A stretch of DNA of 64,000 bases from Saonia flava (GTDB lineage Bacteria; Bacteroidota; Bacteroidia; Flavobacteriales; Flavobacteriaceae), in NCBI RefSeq assembly GCF_011927795.1, contig NZ_JAATJJ010000002.1:744001-808000 (forward strand). Reading direction: 5' to 3'. A program made the translations under genes and the position numbers. The notes below the pieces were generated by a model, which saw only the letters and a program-made list of their open reading frames with translations, searched no databases and had not been told where the DNA came from. Of this stretch, positions 42,801 through 51,717 are shown in pieces (positions within the stretch are counted from its first letter, which is position 1; each line of letters begins with the position of its first letter).

Positions 42801-43517
42801 ATGAAAAAAATAGTCTTTACAACCCTATTAACCGTTATGGCATCTATGCAAAGTTTTGCCCATTATTTATGGGTAGAAACTTCGCCTACTGGAAAATTGG
42901 GTCAAGAACAAGAAATAAGAGTTTATTTTGGTGAATACACATATGGAGTCATTGAGGAAGTAGAAGGAGAGGCCTTTCCCCCAGTCAGCAATTTTACCCT
43001 TTGGGTACTAAATACCAATGGTAAAAAAACTGTTTTAAAAACTAAAGCCAAAGAAAATTATTATGTAGCCCACTATACACCAGAACTTAGCGGCACCTAC
43101 ACGGTACTATTGAATAATGACAATATTGATGTTATTGATTACACCCAATATGATTTTGGGATTTTTAAAACACATTATCATTCCGTCACTACTTTTCAAG
43201 TAGGTTCAACCCAATCAGAAACATTGGCTCAAAATGATAAGGGTATTACACTAAAATATATTCCCTCCTCTTCAGGTGAAGTAAAACTTCAGGTTCTCTA
43301 TAAGAACAAATTTTTGGCAAATAATGAATTAAAAGTTTATGTCTCAGATTTATGGTCCAAAACACTGGAAACAGATGAAGAGGGGTTTGTATCCTTTAAA
43401 CTACCATGGAAGACAAAATATATTGTGGAAACAACCATCAAGGAAGAAGTAGCTGGAACCTACAAAGGTGAAGCATATGAATTTGTATGGCATTGTGTAA
43501 CAACATGTATCAACTAA
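42801..43517 (+). CDS. DUF4198-family secreted protein of iron/metal locus
   Basis: From the ATG at 42801 the product is 238 residues with a signal peptide (MKKIVFTTLLTVMASMQSFA). The mature start HYLWVETSP with LGQEQEIRVYFGEYTYG is typical for DUF4198 proteins (NikM/CbiM-associated or receptor-associated), whose N-terminal His after the signal is often conserved and may bind metal. The frame extends 22 codons upstream from a TTG but without a signal. It lies 95 bp after the receptor gene. The function is probably periplasmic metal or siderophore handling. Confidence 0.85.
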   Translation: MKKIVFTTLLTVMASMQSFAHYLWVETSPTGKLGQEQEIRVYFGEYTYGVIEEVEGEAFPPVSNFTLWVLNTNGKKTVLKTKAKENYYVAHYTPELSGTYTVLLNNDNIDVIDYTQYDFGIFKTHYHSVTTFQVGSTQSETLAQNDKGITLKYIPSSSGEVKLQVLYKNKFLANNELKVYVSDLWSKTLETDEEGFVSFKLPWKTKYIVETTIKEEVAGTYKGEAYEFVWHCVTTCIN

Positions 43518-43547
43518 AACAGTACCAACTCTAACCATTCAAATTTT

Positions 43548-43580
43548 AAACCTAACAGGTATAGAACACTTGTTAGGTTT
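43548..43580 (+). terminator. Hairpin, probable terminator or attenuator
   Basis: Arms AAACCTAACA (43548-43557) and TGTTAGGTTT (43571-43580) pair perfectly. The stem is followed by only a short T stretch, so read-through to the downstream membrane genes is likely. It may set a step-down in expression after the DUF4198 gene. Confidence 0.6.
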
Positions 43581-43601
43581 ATTGGGTTAAAACATAAGAC
43601 C

Positions 43602-43889
43602 ATGATTTTTTCAATTACATTATTAACTTTTTTGGGATTTTATTGTCTCTACAACACCTCTAAAAGGGTAAAATTGAGTACAGCACCAAAAAGCGTTTGG
43701 TTACAAAAACACCCTACATCTTCAAAAGTGTTGGGTAGCATATCACTTGTCCTATCTCTCGTCCTTTCTATAGCAATATTCGGTTTGGGAGCTGGCATTT
43801 TCACAGCCCTTATTTTACTTATGACCATAGGGAGTTTGATTGTTCTTTTATTTCCCTTATTTACCAAAACGAATGCCAGCAAATCCTAA
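43602..43889 (+). CDS. DUF3325-like small membrane protein
   Basis: The 95-residue protein has three hydrophobic helices and an internal polar segment NTSKRVKLSTAPKSVWLQKHPTS that resembles DUF3325 proteins, which sit with DUF3649 and PepSY proteins in iron-uptake operons of many Gram-negative bacteria. It is probably in the inner membrane. The last 17 bases overlap the start of the next gene. The family assignment is from shape and context, so it is moderately certain. Confidence 0.65.
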   Translation: MIFSITLLTFLGFYCLYNTSKRVKLSTAPKSVWLQKHPTSSKVLGSISLVLSLVLSIAIFGLGAGIFTALILLMTIGSLIVLLFPLFTKTNASKS

Positions 43890-44175
43890 ATATCTTACAA
43901 AATCTCCATGGCAACGGTTTGCCAAAATATCCGCTGGTATTCTAGGTGGGTACATCATGGCTATTGCCATTCATTTGGGCATTGCCAGTTGGGTTGGTCG
44001 CGTAAACGTAATTATTACTAGTACCTACTCTGTTTTTATTCTATGGACAATCCTTATGATTTTGGCCTTTCTAGCAAAAAATGGTTGGAAAATTTGGGGC
44101 CTCTATCTTTTAATTACTATCATTTTTGGAGTGATTGTCTACTTGGGAAAACTTACTAATCCAATTATTCAGTAA
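43873..44175 (+). CDS. DUF3649-like membrane protein
   Basis: The ATG at 43873 (MPANPKYLTKSPWQRFAKIS) gives a 100-residue product. It overlaps the previous gene by 17 bp, indicating translational coupling; an upstream non-ATG extension would overlap more. Three hydrophobic helices follow with GILGGYIMAIAIHLGIASWV and LWTILMILAFLAKNGWKIWG. The sequence matches DUF3649 in size and style. It lies 2 bp before the PepSY gene. It is a likely partner of the PepSY protein in iron reduction or import. Confidence 0.75.
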   Translation: MPANPKYLTKSPWQRFAKISAGILGGYIMAIAIHLGIASWVGRVNVIITSTYSVFILWTILMILAFLAKNGWKIWGLYLLITIIFGVIVYLGKLTNPIIQ

Positions 44176-44177
44176 TC

Positions 44178-45746
44178 ATGGGGCAACGAACATATAATAT
44201 CCTTTTTCATACCCACACCGTTAGTGGTATTGTAATTAGTGTGGCACTTTATGTTATTTTCTTTGCTGGTTCTTTTTCCTTTTTTAGGGATGAAATAACG
44301 AATTGGGAACGTGGACATACTGTTGAAATACTTGATGAATTATCAATAGATTTTAATTCCTCCATTGAGGAACTAGGCAAAGATTATTCTCTATATGGCA
44401 GGGATATAGAATTGACCCACTATTACAATGAAAGAAAGGTAAATGTAAGCCTAAGTGCATCCAAAGACTCCCTGGCGATTGAAAAAGACAAGAATGGAGC
44501 GTTTTTCTATTTGGATACAAAAGACAAAACCACCGCCAATTATACTGAAATGTATGGATTAGGCGAATTTTTATATCGTTTGCATTTTTTTGCACAAATA
44601 CCCTACCCCTTTGGATATTACCTTTCCGGTTTTGTAGCCTTCTTCTTCTTGTTTGCCATTTTTACAGGAATTCTTGTGCATTGGAAAAAAATAGTATCCA
44701 ATTTTTATGTCTTTAGACCATGGGCAAAAATAAAAACTCTTTGGACGGATGCTCATACGGCACTGGGTGTTATCGGGTTTCCCTTTCAGTTTGTATATGC
44801 CGTTACAGGAGCATTCTTCATGTTAAAACTTATACTGGTTGCCCCAACAAGTATATTTCTATATGATGGAGACCAAAGCAAACTTTATGAAGAATTGGAA
44901 TACAACCATCCCGTTTTTAAATTTGAGAACAAACCTCTACAAAATCCAATAAACATTAATACTTATGTTGAGAAAACAAAAACGGAATGGCCTGGTTTTA
45001 AGATAACAGAAGTTCATATTTTTAACTATGGTGATACCAACATGCATCTTTCCATAAGTGGAAATATGGATTACACATCAAAATTTAATGGCCTGGGATA
45101 TGTCATTTATAAAGTCGCAGACCAAAGTATTGTACAGCAAAAAAAGCCGCTTAAAACCAGTAGCTATCTAGATGGTGTAAAGAATACTCTTTATCGACTC
45201 CATTTGGGTGATTATGCCGGTTATGGTCTCAAGATTATTTCTTTTATCCTTGGTCTTATTTCCTGTTTTGTAATCATCTCTGGCGTTATGATATGGTTGG
45301 TGGCCCGGAATAAAAAGCACATTCCTGAAAAACGAAGACGTTTTAATGAAAATGTGGTACGATATTACTTGGCAATTTGTTTAAGTATGTATCCAATTAC
45401 GGCGTTGGCCTTTATTTTGGTAAAATTTAATCCGTCTGGAGGTATGCCCTTTATTTACAGAACCTATTTTATAAGCTGGTTACTCCTGTCCACCTTCTTC
45501 ATTGTTAAAAATGATAACAACTTCACCAATAAATATACTTTATTATCTGGCAGTATTTTAGGCTTATTAGTTCCTATCACCAATGGCTATGTGACCGGAA
45601 ATTGGATATGGACAAGTTACACCCAAGGGTTTTCGCAAATCCTGTTCGTAGATGTTTTTTGGATTGTTTTATCCCTAATGGGTCTTCTAGTTATTATTAA
45701 ACTAAATAAAAATGAAAAAGTCAAAACTTTAGTCAAAACACCCTAA
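44178..45746 (+). CDS. PepSY-associated TM helix protein (putative iron reductase/uptake membrane protein)
   Basis: The 522-residue protein has an N-terminal membrane helix with RTYNILFHTHTVSGIVISVA, a PepSY-like periplasmic region, internal helices around LYRLHFFAQIPYPFGYYLSG and TDAHTALGVIGFPFQFVYAV, and four C-terminal helices. Conserved His residues (FHTHT, YRLHF, DAHTAL, YRLHLGDYAG) could ligate heme, as in ferric-siderophore reductases of the FhuF/PepSY type such as FoxB/PiuB. It is in the inner membrane. It ends the iron-uptake operon. Function is by family and context. Confidence 0.88.
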   Translation: MGQRTYNILFHTHTVSGIVISVALYVIFFAGSFSFFRDEITNWERGHTVEILDELSIDFNSSIEELGKDYSLYGRDIELTHYYNERKVNVSLSASKDSLAIEKDKNGAFFYLDTKDKTTANYTEMYGLGEFLYRLHFFAQIPYPFGYYLSGFVAFFFLFAIFTGILVHWKKIVSNFYVFRPWAKIKTLWTDAHTALGVIGFPFQFVYAVTGAFFMLKLILVAPTSIFLYDGDQSKLYEELEYNHPVFKFENKPLQNPININTYVEKTKTEWPGFKITEVHIFNYGDTNMHLSISGNMDYTSKFNGLGYVIYKVADQSIVQQKKPLKTSSYLDGVKNTLYRLHLGDYAGYGLKIISFILGLISCFVIISGVMIWLVARNKKHIPEKRRRFNENVVRYYLAICLSMYPITALAFILVKFNPSGGMPFIYRTYFISWLLLSTFFIVKNDNNFTNKYTLLSGSILGLLVPITNGYVTGNWIWTSYTQGFSQILFVDVFWIVLSLMGLLVIIKLNKNEKVKTLVKTP

Positions 45747-45756
45747 TAAAAAAAGT

Positions 45757-46104
45757 ATGACACTATTATATCAAAACAAATATGGAGCTGCTTATATGTT
45801 GAACAATGCTCCAAATCCCAATTGCAAAATTCAACTAATTATAGACACAATTGGTCTTTTTATGTGCAAAGAAGACTTACAGAATTTATTGGGAATAGTA
45901 CAGAGGTCCTATGAACCTTGTTATTGTAATGATTGTGGGGGAAAGGCGTGCAACAAGATATGGTGTGCAAATCCATTGGTAGACATTTGTCTAAAAGTAA
46001 ATGAGCCCACTTTGGATTTATTGGAAGACCTTATAAAAGGCACTCAGTTTATGCTTAATATTGATGAAACATTAGACGAGCATCGTTTAAGGACAGGGGA
46101 ATAG
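45757..46104 (+). CDS. Cys-rich conserved hypothetical protein
   Basis: The 115-residue protein follows the PepSY gene by 10 bp and may be part of the iron operon. It has an N-terminal beta-rich part (YGAAYMLNNAPNPNCKIQLI) that resembles the small flavobacterial DUF6686 group, then a cluster of Cys: CYCNDCGGKACNKIWC at about residues 55-70, and Cys77. The cluster could bind Zn or an iron-sulfur centre. There is no signal peptide, so it is cytosolic. I do not recognise the full-length family. Confidence 0.75.
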   Translation: MTLLYQNKYGAAYMLNNAPNPNCKIQLIIDTIGLFMCKEDLQNLLGIVQRSYEPCYCNDCGGKACNKIWCANPLVDICLKVNEPTLDLLEDLIKGTQFMLNIDETLDEHRLRTGE

Positions 46105-46178
46105 ATCTACAAATTCTTAGTTCATCACAATTTTGCTAGAAATCGGAAAAAAGAAGTAATTTTATTAAAACTACTTTT

Positions 46179-46601
46179 ATGTCCACAATCGCTCCTTTTC
46201 ATCTGGCTATACCGGTCCATAATTTAAAAGAATGCAGAATTTTCTACAGAGAAGTATTGGGCTGTGAAGAAGGACGGAGCAGTGATCATTGGGTTGATTT
46301 TAATCTATTTGGGCATCAATTGGTGATCCATTTCAAACCAAAAACCCAAGAAGACCTATATTCTAACCCAGTTGATGGCAAAGACGTTCCTGTTCCGCAC
46401 TTTGGTGTCGTTTTACCTTGGAACACCTTTGAAGCATTTTCCAAAAAACTTCAATCCAAAAACATAGAATTCATCATTGAACCCTATATTCGATTTAAAG
46501 GGCAAGTAGGTGAACAAGCTACTATGTTTTTTTTGGACCCTGCTGGCAATGCCTTAGAATTTAAAGCCTTTAAGGATATAGATCAGCTATTTGCCAAATA
46601 A
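46179..46601 (+). CDS. VOC-family (glyoxalase-like) protein
   Basis: The 140-residue protein has the glyoxalase/bleomycin resistance pattern: [20 protein letters not shown] with the first metal-ligand region, [20 protein letters not shown], and the end [17 protein letters not shown] with the Glu. It is cytosolic, with two beta-alpha-beta-beta-beta modules. Members have many functions, from dioxygenases to isomerases. Its substrate is unknown. It is transcribed alone, convergent to the GH43 gene. Confidence 0.88.
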   Translation: MSTIAPFHLAIPVHNLKECRIFYREVLGCEEGRSSDHWVDFNLFGHQLVIHFKPKTQEDLYSNPVDGKDVPVPHFGVVLPWNTFEAFSKKLQSKNIEFIIEPYIRFKGQVGEQATMFFLDPAGNALEFKAFKDIDQLFAK

Positions 46602-46608
46602 CAATTGA

Positions 46609-47643
46609 TTAATTGTAAGGATTTAGTGTAATAATGGAACCATCTTCACGATATGAAATCTCCGCAACTTTTACAGAACGCAAATGAGTTACTCCTTTAG
46701 ATAAGGAAGAATCGTGATAGAATAAATACCATTTTCCTTCCACTTCACAAATTGAATGATGTGATGTCCAGCCTACTACAGGATTTAATATTTTTCCACC
46801 ATAAGTAAATGGCCCATAAGGACTGTCTCCTACCCCATAGCAAATGAAGTGTGTGTCTCCCGTAGAATAGGAGAAATAATATTTTCCATTGTACTTATGA
46901 AGCCAAGAAGCTTCAAAGAAACGACGTTCATTGTCACCTGCCAATAGTAAATTTCCATTTTCGTCTAAAATTTGCACCTCTTTAGGTTCTTCGGCAAACT
47001 CCAACATATCATCAGTCATTTTTGCAACAATTGGCAATAATGCAGGCTCATTGTCTTCTGGAATATGAGCCGTAGGGCTTTCTGGGTGTTCCGCATTAAA
47101 TTTACCTGTTCTCCAACGCTGAAGCTGCCCGCCCCAAAGACCTCCAAAATACATATAATAGCTGCCATCTTCATCTTCAAAAACGGCAGGGTCTATTGTA
47201 AAACTTCCTTTTATGGCTTCTGGCTGTGGTATAAAGGGCCCAACAGGGGTATTACTTACCGCTACTCCAATTCTAAATATTCCATCATGTGCTTTTGCTG
47301 GAAAATACAAATAGTATTTCCCATTTTTATGTGCAGCATCGGGTGCCCACATTTGTTTTTCTGCCCATGGCACATCTTTTACATGTAGAGCAACGCCATG
47401 GTCCACAGCTTCACTTTCTATATTATCCATAGATAATACATGATAATCCTCCATTGCAAAATGACTTCCCAAATCATCAAAAGCTTCACCAGCATCTATA
47501 TCATGGGAAGGATAAATATATATTTTTCCATTAAAATAATGAGCCGACGGATCTGCTGTGTATATGTGTTCTACTAAGGGCTTTGAAATGGCTCTTTTTT
47601 TTAATTCATCAAAATCAATATGGTCAATACTTTCTTCTGGCAT
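46609..47643 (-). CDS. GH43 glycoside hydrolase (xylosidase/arabinofuranosidase-like), cytosolic
   Basis: The 344-residue protein has no signal peptide. The five-bladed propeller of GH43 shows HIYTADPSAHYFNGKIYIYP with Asp31 as base, SFTIDPAVFEDEDGSYYMYF with the pKa-modulating Asp, and RFFEASWLHKYNGKYYFSYS with the general acid Glu. These are the three catalytic acids. Substrates of this family are arabino- and xylo-oligosaccharides. It follows the GPH symporter gene by 8 bp, so the imported oligosaccharide is probably hydrolysed inside. Linkage preference cannot be determined. Confidence 0.92.
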   Translation of the reverse strand: MPEESIDHIDFDELKKRAISKPLVEHIYTADPSAHYFNGKIYIYPSHDIDAGEAFDDLGSHFAMEDYHVLSMDNIESEAVDHGVALHVKDVPWAEKQMWAPDAAHKNGKYYLYFPAKAHDGIFRIGVAVSNTPVGPFIPQPEAIKGSFTIDPAVFEDEDGSYYMYFGGLWGGQLQRWRTGKFNAEHPESPTAHIPEDNEPALLPIVAKMTDDMLEFAEEPKEVQILDENGNLLLAGDNERRFFEASWLHKYNGKYYFSYSTGDTHFICYGVGDSPYGPFTYGGKILNPVVGWTSHHSICEVEGKWYLFYHDSSLSKGVTHLRSVKVAEISYREDGSIITLNPYN

Positions 47644-47651
47644 TTTCTACT

Positions 47652-49079
47652 TTATTTACGTCTTTCTTTTAAATCGTTTTCTATTTGCACTTCCATTTCC
47701 TTATTAATCTCATAGAAGAACAATAATCCTGCGCCAATTAAAAATGGAATAGCCGGATATATACTAACTAACATTTTTGTTCCATTTATTGCCGTGGCAG
47801 ATTGCATTTCCAAACTCGCATCATATCCATACCGATTTAATATTGATGCCACTAAAGCACCGCCAATACTCAATCCTATTTTTAAACCAACCATCATCGC
47901 AGAAAAAATTATTGCCGTAGCCCTATGATTTGTTTTCCATTCTGAAAAGTCTGCAACATCCGCTATCATCGCCCACAGAATTGGAATAGTTATTCCGTAA
48001 AAGAAACCATGCAATATTTGTGATATAAACATTAATCCTACAGATTCTGAGGGAAAGAAATAGAACAACATAATAAACAATGTGGAAATGAACAGAAATA
48101 TTCCAAAAATATCCCTTTTCCCATATTTATCGGCCAACCTTTTTGATAGTCCAATTCCAACAATCATAAAAATTATTCCGCCTGCATTAAACAGACCAAA
48201 ACCAGCAGATATAGGATTTTCCCCAAACAATGTTGTTCCTATATTACTATCTAATATTGGACTTAAAAATTTTGCCAAGGCATCTTTGTCCACATAATTT
48301 TCAAAGTAATAGACATATGAACCTCCTTTCATTGCTAAGGTGACGAACACTAAAGTCGTAAGTGTTAACATGATTATCCATGGCTTATTTTTTACTAAAT
48401 CGCTTAAGTCTTCTTTTAAGCTTGACTTTTGTTCAGCCTTTGGTACTATACGTTCTCGGGTTGTAAAAAAGGTAATTAATAACATTATAGTTCCTATTAT
48501 TGCCAACCAAGTCATAACTTTCTCTATACCAATAGCTTTATCTCCCCCCCCTGCTGTTTCGATAATTGGCAACATGAAAACTTGTACAAAAAACTGTGCA
48601 AACATCACCGCTACAAAGCGATATGAAGACATACTGTTTCGCTCTCCCATATCACCCGTAATTACACCACTTAATGCTGAATAGGGCAAATTGTTGGCAG
48701 CATATAATAGTAAAAGAAGTGTATATGTAACAATGGCATAAATTACTTTTCCCTTGTACTCAAAATCTGGCGTACTAAATGCTAATAAAGCAACAACTCC
48801 CAAAGGAACAGCCGTCCATAGAATCCAAGGTCTAAATTTTCCCCATTTTGAGTTCGTCCTATCAGCAATAGCACCAATTATTGGATTAAACCCAAACCCA
48901 GCAATTAGACCTACCGTTAAAATAATTGCCGAAGCATGATTATTTTCAAGACCATATATATCCGTATAGAAATATGCTAAATATGTTACTAGCGTTTGAA
49001 AAACTAGATTGGCGGCAAGATCTCCTAAACTATATCCTATTTTCTCACCAATAGATAGCTTTTGACTGGTATTACTCAT
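47652..49079 (-). CDS. GPH-family glycoside/pentoside cation symporter (MFS)
   Basis: The 475-residue protein begins KLSIGEKIGYSLGDLAANLV and has twelve membrane helices. GFGFNPIIGAIADRTNSKWGK (the helix 2-3 loop) and WGKFRPWILWTAVP are typical of the GPH:cation symporter family (XynB/MelB-like). It should import a xyloside or other glycoside with Na+ or H+, feeding the downstream GH43. Regulation may act through the LacI-type palindrome at 49194-49209. Confidence 0.92.
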   Translation of the reverse strand: MSNTSQKLSIGEKIGYSLGDLAANLVFQTLVTYLAYFYTDIYGLENNHASAIILTVGLIAGFGFNPIIGAIADRTNSKWGKFRPWILWTAVPLGVVALLAFSTPDFEYKGKVIYAIVTYTLLLLLYAANNLPYSALSGVITGDMGERNSMSSYRFVAVMFAQFFVQVFMLPIIETAGGGDKAIGIEKVMTWLAIIGTIMLLITFFTTRERIVPKAEQKSSLKEDLSDLVKNKPWIIMLTLTTLVFVTLAMKGGSYVYYFENYVDKDALAKFLSPILDSNIGTTLFGENPISAGFGLFNAGGIIFMIVGIGLSKRLADKYGKRDIFGIFLFISTLFIMLFYFFPSESVGLMFISQILHGFFYGITIPILWAMIADVADFSEWKTNHRATAIIFSAMMVGLKIGLSIGGALVASILNRYGYDASLEMQSATAINGTKMLVSIYPAIPFLIGAGLLFFYEINKEMEVQIENDLKERRK

Positions 49080-49193
49080 TCTTATTTATTTAATTGGTTA
49101 ATGGTCAGCAAAATATTTAAAAAATGTATTAAAATGTTGCCAATGGTAAATATAAAGCAATTTTTGGAATGATTCATTAATAAATATTCATGG

Positions 49194-49209
49194 AAATCGA
49201 TTGCGATTT
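49194..49209. promoter_or_regulatory. LacI-type operator-like palindrome upstream of the GPH/GH43 operon
   Basis: AAATCGATTGCGATTT has perfect 6-bp arms AAATCG/CGATTT around a 4-base centre. It lies 115 bp before the start of the GPH symporter gene, within the 198-bp gap. Its left half equals that of the palindrome at 36303-36316 (AAATCGATT). The regulator gene is not in the window. Confidence 0.5.
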
Positions 49210-49277
49210 TATGATATTTTACGGATATCACAATATAGAAATTGAAGTCTTTAGGCGTCTACTTTGAATAGGTTCTT

Positions 49278-50033
49278 TTAATTGGAACTACTTGGCCATT
49301 TTTTTAGCCTGTTTAAATAAAGGTATTCTTCAACGTAATTTCTATGCTCAACTGTGGACATCTTCTCCAATAACTCAAAAGCAGAGATATAACTGGAAAA
49401 ATTGCCGTTGGATGAAATTATTTTACCGTCTTCCATATAACTCACAACTGCATCATCTTGAACCTTTAATTCTGGAAAAGTTTCTTGTAACAATTTACCC
49501 CCAGTGACATAGGTTACTATTTTCTTCCCATTTGCAACACCAGAAGCTCCTAACAAAAAAGCTCCAGCGCAATTACTAGCCATATACTGGGTAGTTTCCT
49601 TTTGTTTTCTTATAAAGTTCAAAATGTCTTCATTCGCTATAGCAGACTCCATATTCATAGCACTAGGAACAATAAGAGCATCCAACTTTGGCACATTTCC
49701 AAATGTAAAATCCGGAGTTACACGTAGTCCTTCTTCACTTATATACTCCTTTAGCTCCTCGCCAACTATAACTAAATTAAAAACCTGATTTCCATCGGCA
49801 TCAAATTTTGCAAAAACATTAAGTGGAGCGGTCATTTCCATAGTAAGAAAACCTTCGTAAACTAATAACCCCACAGTTGGCAAACCCGTTTTTATTTCTT
49901 TTTCGGCTATGTCAACAACAATAGCTTTATTCGTTTCATAATCAGCCTCAATATTCACAGGTTGTGAATCTTTACAACTCAAGAATATTAGGGCTATTGA
50001 AAACAAAATGGTTTTAAAAAAAATACGATTCAT
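49278..50033 (-). CDS. DJ-1/PfpI-family lipoprotein
   Basis: The 251-residue protein has a lipoprotein signal ending IFLSC and a class I glutamine-amidotransferase-like domain: PTVGLLVYEGFLTMEMTAPL, LDALIVPSAMNMESA, and the nucleophile elbow MASNCAGAFLLGASG with Cys. The GATase-1-like AraC-N-terminal type resembles this domain, but here it is free and secreted. DJ-1 family members act as chaperones, glyoxalases or amidases. Location outside the cytoplasm is less common for the family. Function is unknown. Confidence 0.88.
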   Translation of the reverse strand: MNRIFFKTILFSIALIFLSCKDSQPVNIEADYETNKAIVVDIAEKEIKTGLPTVGLLVYEGFLTMEMTAPLNVFAKFDADGNQVFNLVIVGEELKEYISEEGLRVTPDFTFGNVPKLDALIVPSAMNMESAIANEDILNFIRKQKETTQYMASNCAGAFLLGASGVANGKKIVTYVTGGKLLQETFPELKVQDDAVVSYMEDGKIISSNGNFSSYISAFELLEKMSTVEHRNYVEEYLYLNRLKKWPSSSN

Positions 50034-50157
50034 TCATCTAACTTTTAGAACGTTATTATTGCTTAAATATACAACCAAGGATGCAGTTTTAATGCTAAAC
50101 TGCCGTTGCATTTCTATCAATATAATTTAATTTTGTTCAGCTTTTAGATATTTTATA

Positions 50158-50526
50158 TCAAGTATCCTCAACAAAGAAAATGGCATTCTTGTTTAAGTCA
50201 TAAAACCCAAATTCGTTGGTGTTCCATGGTGTTCCCATTCTTAATTCGCTTTTTGCAATCATTCCTTTCCCTACAAATTCATTAAAAATGGGAAGAATAT
50301 TTTTTACGAAAAATTTTATTACAGAACCTCCCAATAAGGGGTCGTCCTCGGTATCCGCATGCCATTGTAAATGCACACATAGATTTTCCCTTTTTAATAC
50401 GGCGTACATGGCGTTAGCAGATACAATTTTAAAACCAGCGTTCTTTTTATACCATATAACATCCCTTTTTATATCTGATGAGGGCAAAACTGGTTCAATA
50501 CCTAGGAAAGTAGTTTTTTGCTCCAT
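50158..50526 (-). CDS. VOC-family bleomycin resistance-like protein
   Basis: The 122-residue protein has the compact VOC pattern: FLGIEPVLPSSDIKRDVIWY, KNAGFKIVSANAMYAVLKRE with CVHLQWHADTEDDPLLGG, and the closing NEFGFYDLNKNAIFFVEDT. It is cytosolic. The full metal site is not obvious, as is common in bleomycin-binding-like members that act by sequestration. The substrate is unknown. It lies alone, divergent from the small lipoprotein gene. Confidence 0.8.
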   Translation of the reverse strand: MEQKTTFLGIEPVLPSSDIKRDVIWYKKNAGFKIVSANAMYAVLKRENLCVHLQWHADTEDDPLLGGSVIKFFVKNILPIFNEFVGKGMIAKSELRMGTPWNTNEFGFYDLNKNAIFFVEDT

Positions 50527-50651
50527 ACATCAGTTGTTAGAATTAGATATTTAAATTCTATTTCATAAAATAAAGGACTATAACAAAAATTCATTTTCTG
50601 CGTTATACTACCATAGCAAACTTGGTAATTACACCTACTAAATTACTGATT

Positions 50652-50792
50652 ATGAAAAAGATATTCCTTATTATATTTCTTTTACTTACGTCCTCTATAA
50701 GCATTAGTTGCACGAATGACGAAGGTAGTGAAGATTTAGACCTGCTTAATCCAAATGATGAAAAGGAAATGGCAAAAGATTCTATAACATAA
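50652..50792 (+). CDS. Small lipoprotein (46 aa)
   Basis: ATG at 50652 opens a 46-residue frame ending with TAA at 50790-50792. It has a clear lipoprotein signal (MKKIFLIIFLLLTSSISISC) and a short acidic tail (TNDEGSEDLDLLNPNDEKEM). It is convergent to folD with six bases between the stops. A lipobox in a sequence this short is unlikely to be chance. The function is unknown; it may be a surface-exposed peptide. It is below common gene-length limits. Confidence 0.7.
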   Translation: MKKIFLIIFLLLTSSISISCTNDEGSEDLDLLNPNDEKEMAKDSIT

Positions 50793-50798
50793 AAGTTT

Positions 50799-51683
50799 TT
50801 AAGCTTTACTTCTATGGCGCTCTCTTGCCAATAGTGTGTTTTTTAACAACATGGCAATGGTCATAGGACCAACTCCTCCTGGGACCGGTGTTATATAGGA
50901 TGCTTTTTTGCTAACATTTTCAAAATCAACATCACCAGTTAAGTAGTATCCCCTCTCCTTGGTTTCATCTGGCACACGGGTTATACCCACATCGATTATG
51001 ACAGCGTCATCCTTTACCATTTCTGCCTTTAAAAAATGTGGCACCCCTAGTGCCGAAATAACAATGTCCGCTTGAGATATGATTTGAGTAATGTTTTTGG
51101 TACGGCTATGGGTCAATGTTACAGTAGAGTTTCCTGGCCATCCTTTTCTACCCATTAAAATGCTCATAGGCCTGCCCACAATATGGCTTCTCCCAATTAC
51201 TACAGTATGTTTACCCTGGGTTTCTACGTTGTACCTTTCCAAAAGTTCTAGAATACCAAAAGGAGTAGCAGGAATAAAAGTACTCATGTCCAAGGCCATT
51301 TTACCAAAGTTGGTTGGGTGAAAACCATCTACATCTTTATCAGGGTCTACAGCCAAAATTACTTTTTGTGTATCAATTTGCGGAGGCAATGGCAATTGGA
51401 CTATAAAGCCGTCTATTTCTTCATCATTATTTAGCTCTTCAATCTTGTTTAAAAGCTCCACCTCGCTAGTTGTAGCCGGCATTTTAATCAAGGTAGACTC
51501 AAATCCTACACGTTCACATGATCTTACCTTACTCCCAACATATGTTAGACTGGCACCATCGTTCCCAACAATAATAGCTGCCAAATGAGGGACTTTTTCC
51601 CCTTTTGCCTTCATTTTGTTCACCTCAATGGCAATTTCTTCCTTAATTTGGTTCGATATTTTTTTCCCGTCTAGTATTTCCAT
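50799..51683 (-). CDS. folD: Bifunctional methylenetetrahydrofolate dehydrogenase/cyclohydrolase
   Basis: The 294-residue protein has the FolD motifs: AAIIVGNDGASLTYVGSKVR with the catalytic Tyr-Lys pair, FIVQLPLPPQID, KDVDGFHPTNFGKM, VVIGRSHIVGRPMSILM and the C-terminal PVPGGVGPMTIAMLLKNTL. It interconverts methylene-THF and formyl-THF in the cytoplasm with NADP+. Length is normal. The gene lies 34 bp after ffh on the same strand, as in many Flavobacteriia. Confidence 0.96.
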   Translation of the reverse strand: MEILDGKKISNQIKEEIAIEVNKMKAKGEKVPHLAAIIVGNDGASLTYVGSKVRSCERVGFESTLIKMPATTSEVELLNKIEELNNDEEIDGFIVQLPLPPQIDTQKVILAVDPDKDVDGFHPTNFGKMALDMSTFIPATPFGILELLERYNVETQGKHTVVIGRSHIVGRPMSILMGRKGWPGNSTVTLTHSRTKNITQIISQADIVISALGVPHFLKAEMVKDDAVIIDVGITRVPDETKERGYYLTGDVDFENVSKKASYITPVPGGVGPMTIAMLLKNTLLARERHRSKA

Positions 51684-51717
51684 TCTTTTAGTATCTAGTG
51701 ATAGTATGCCTTAGTAG

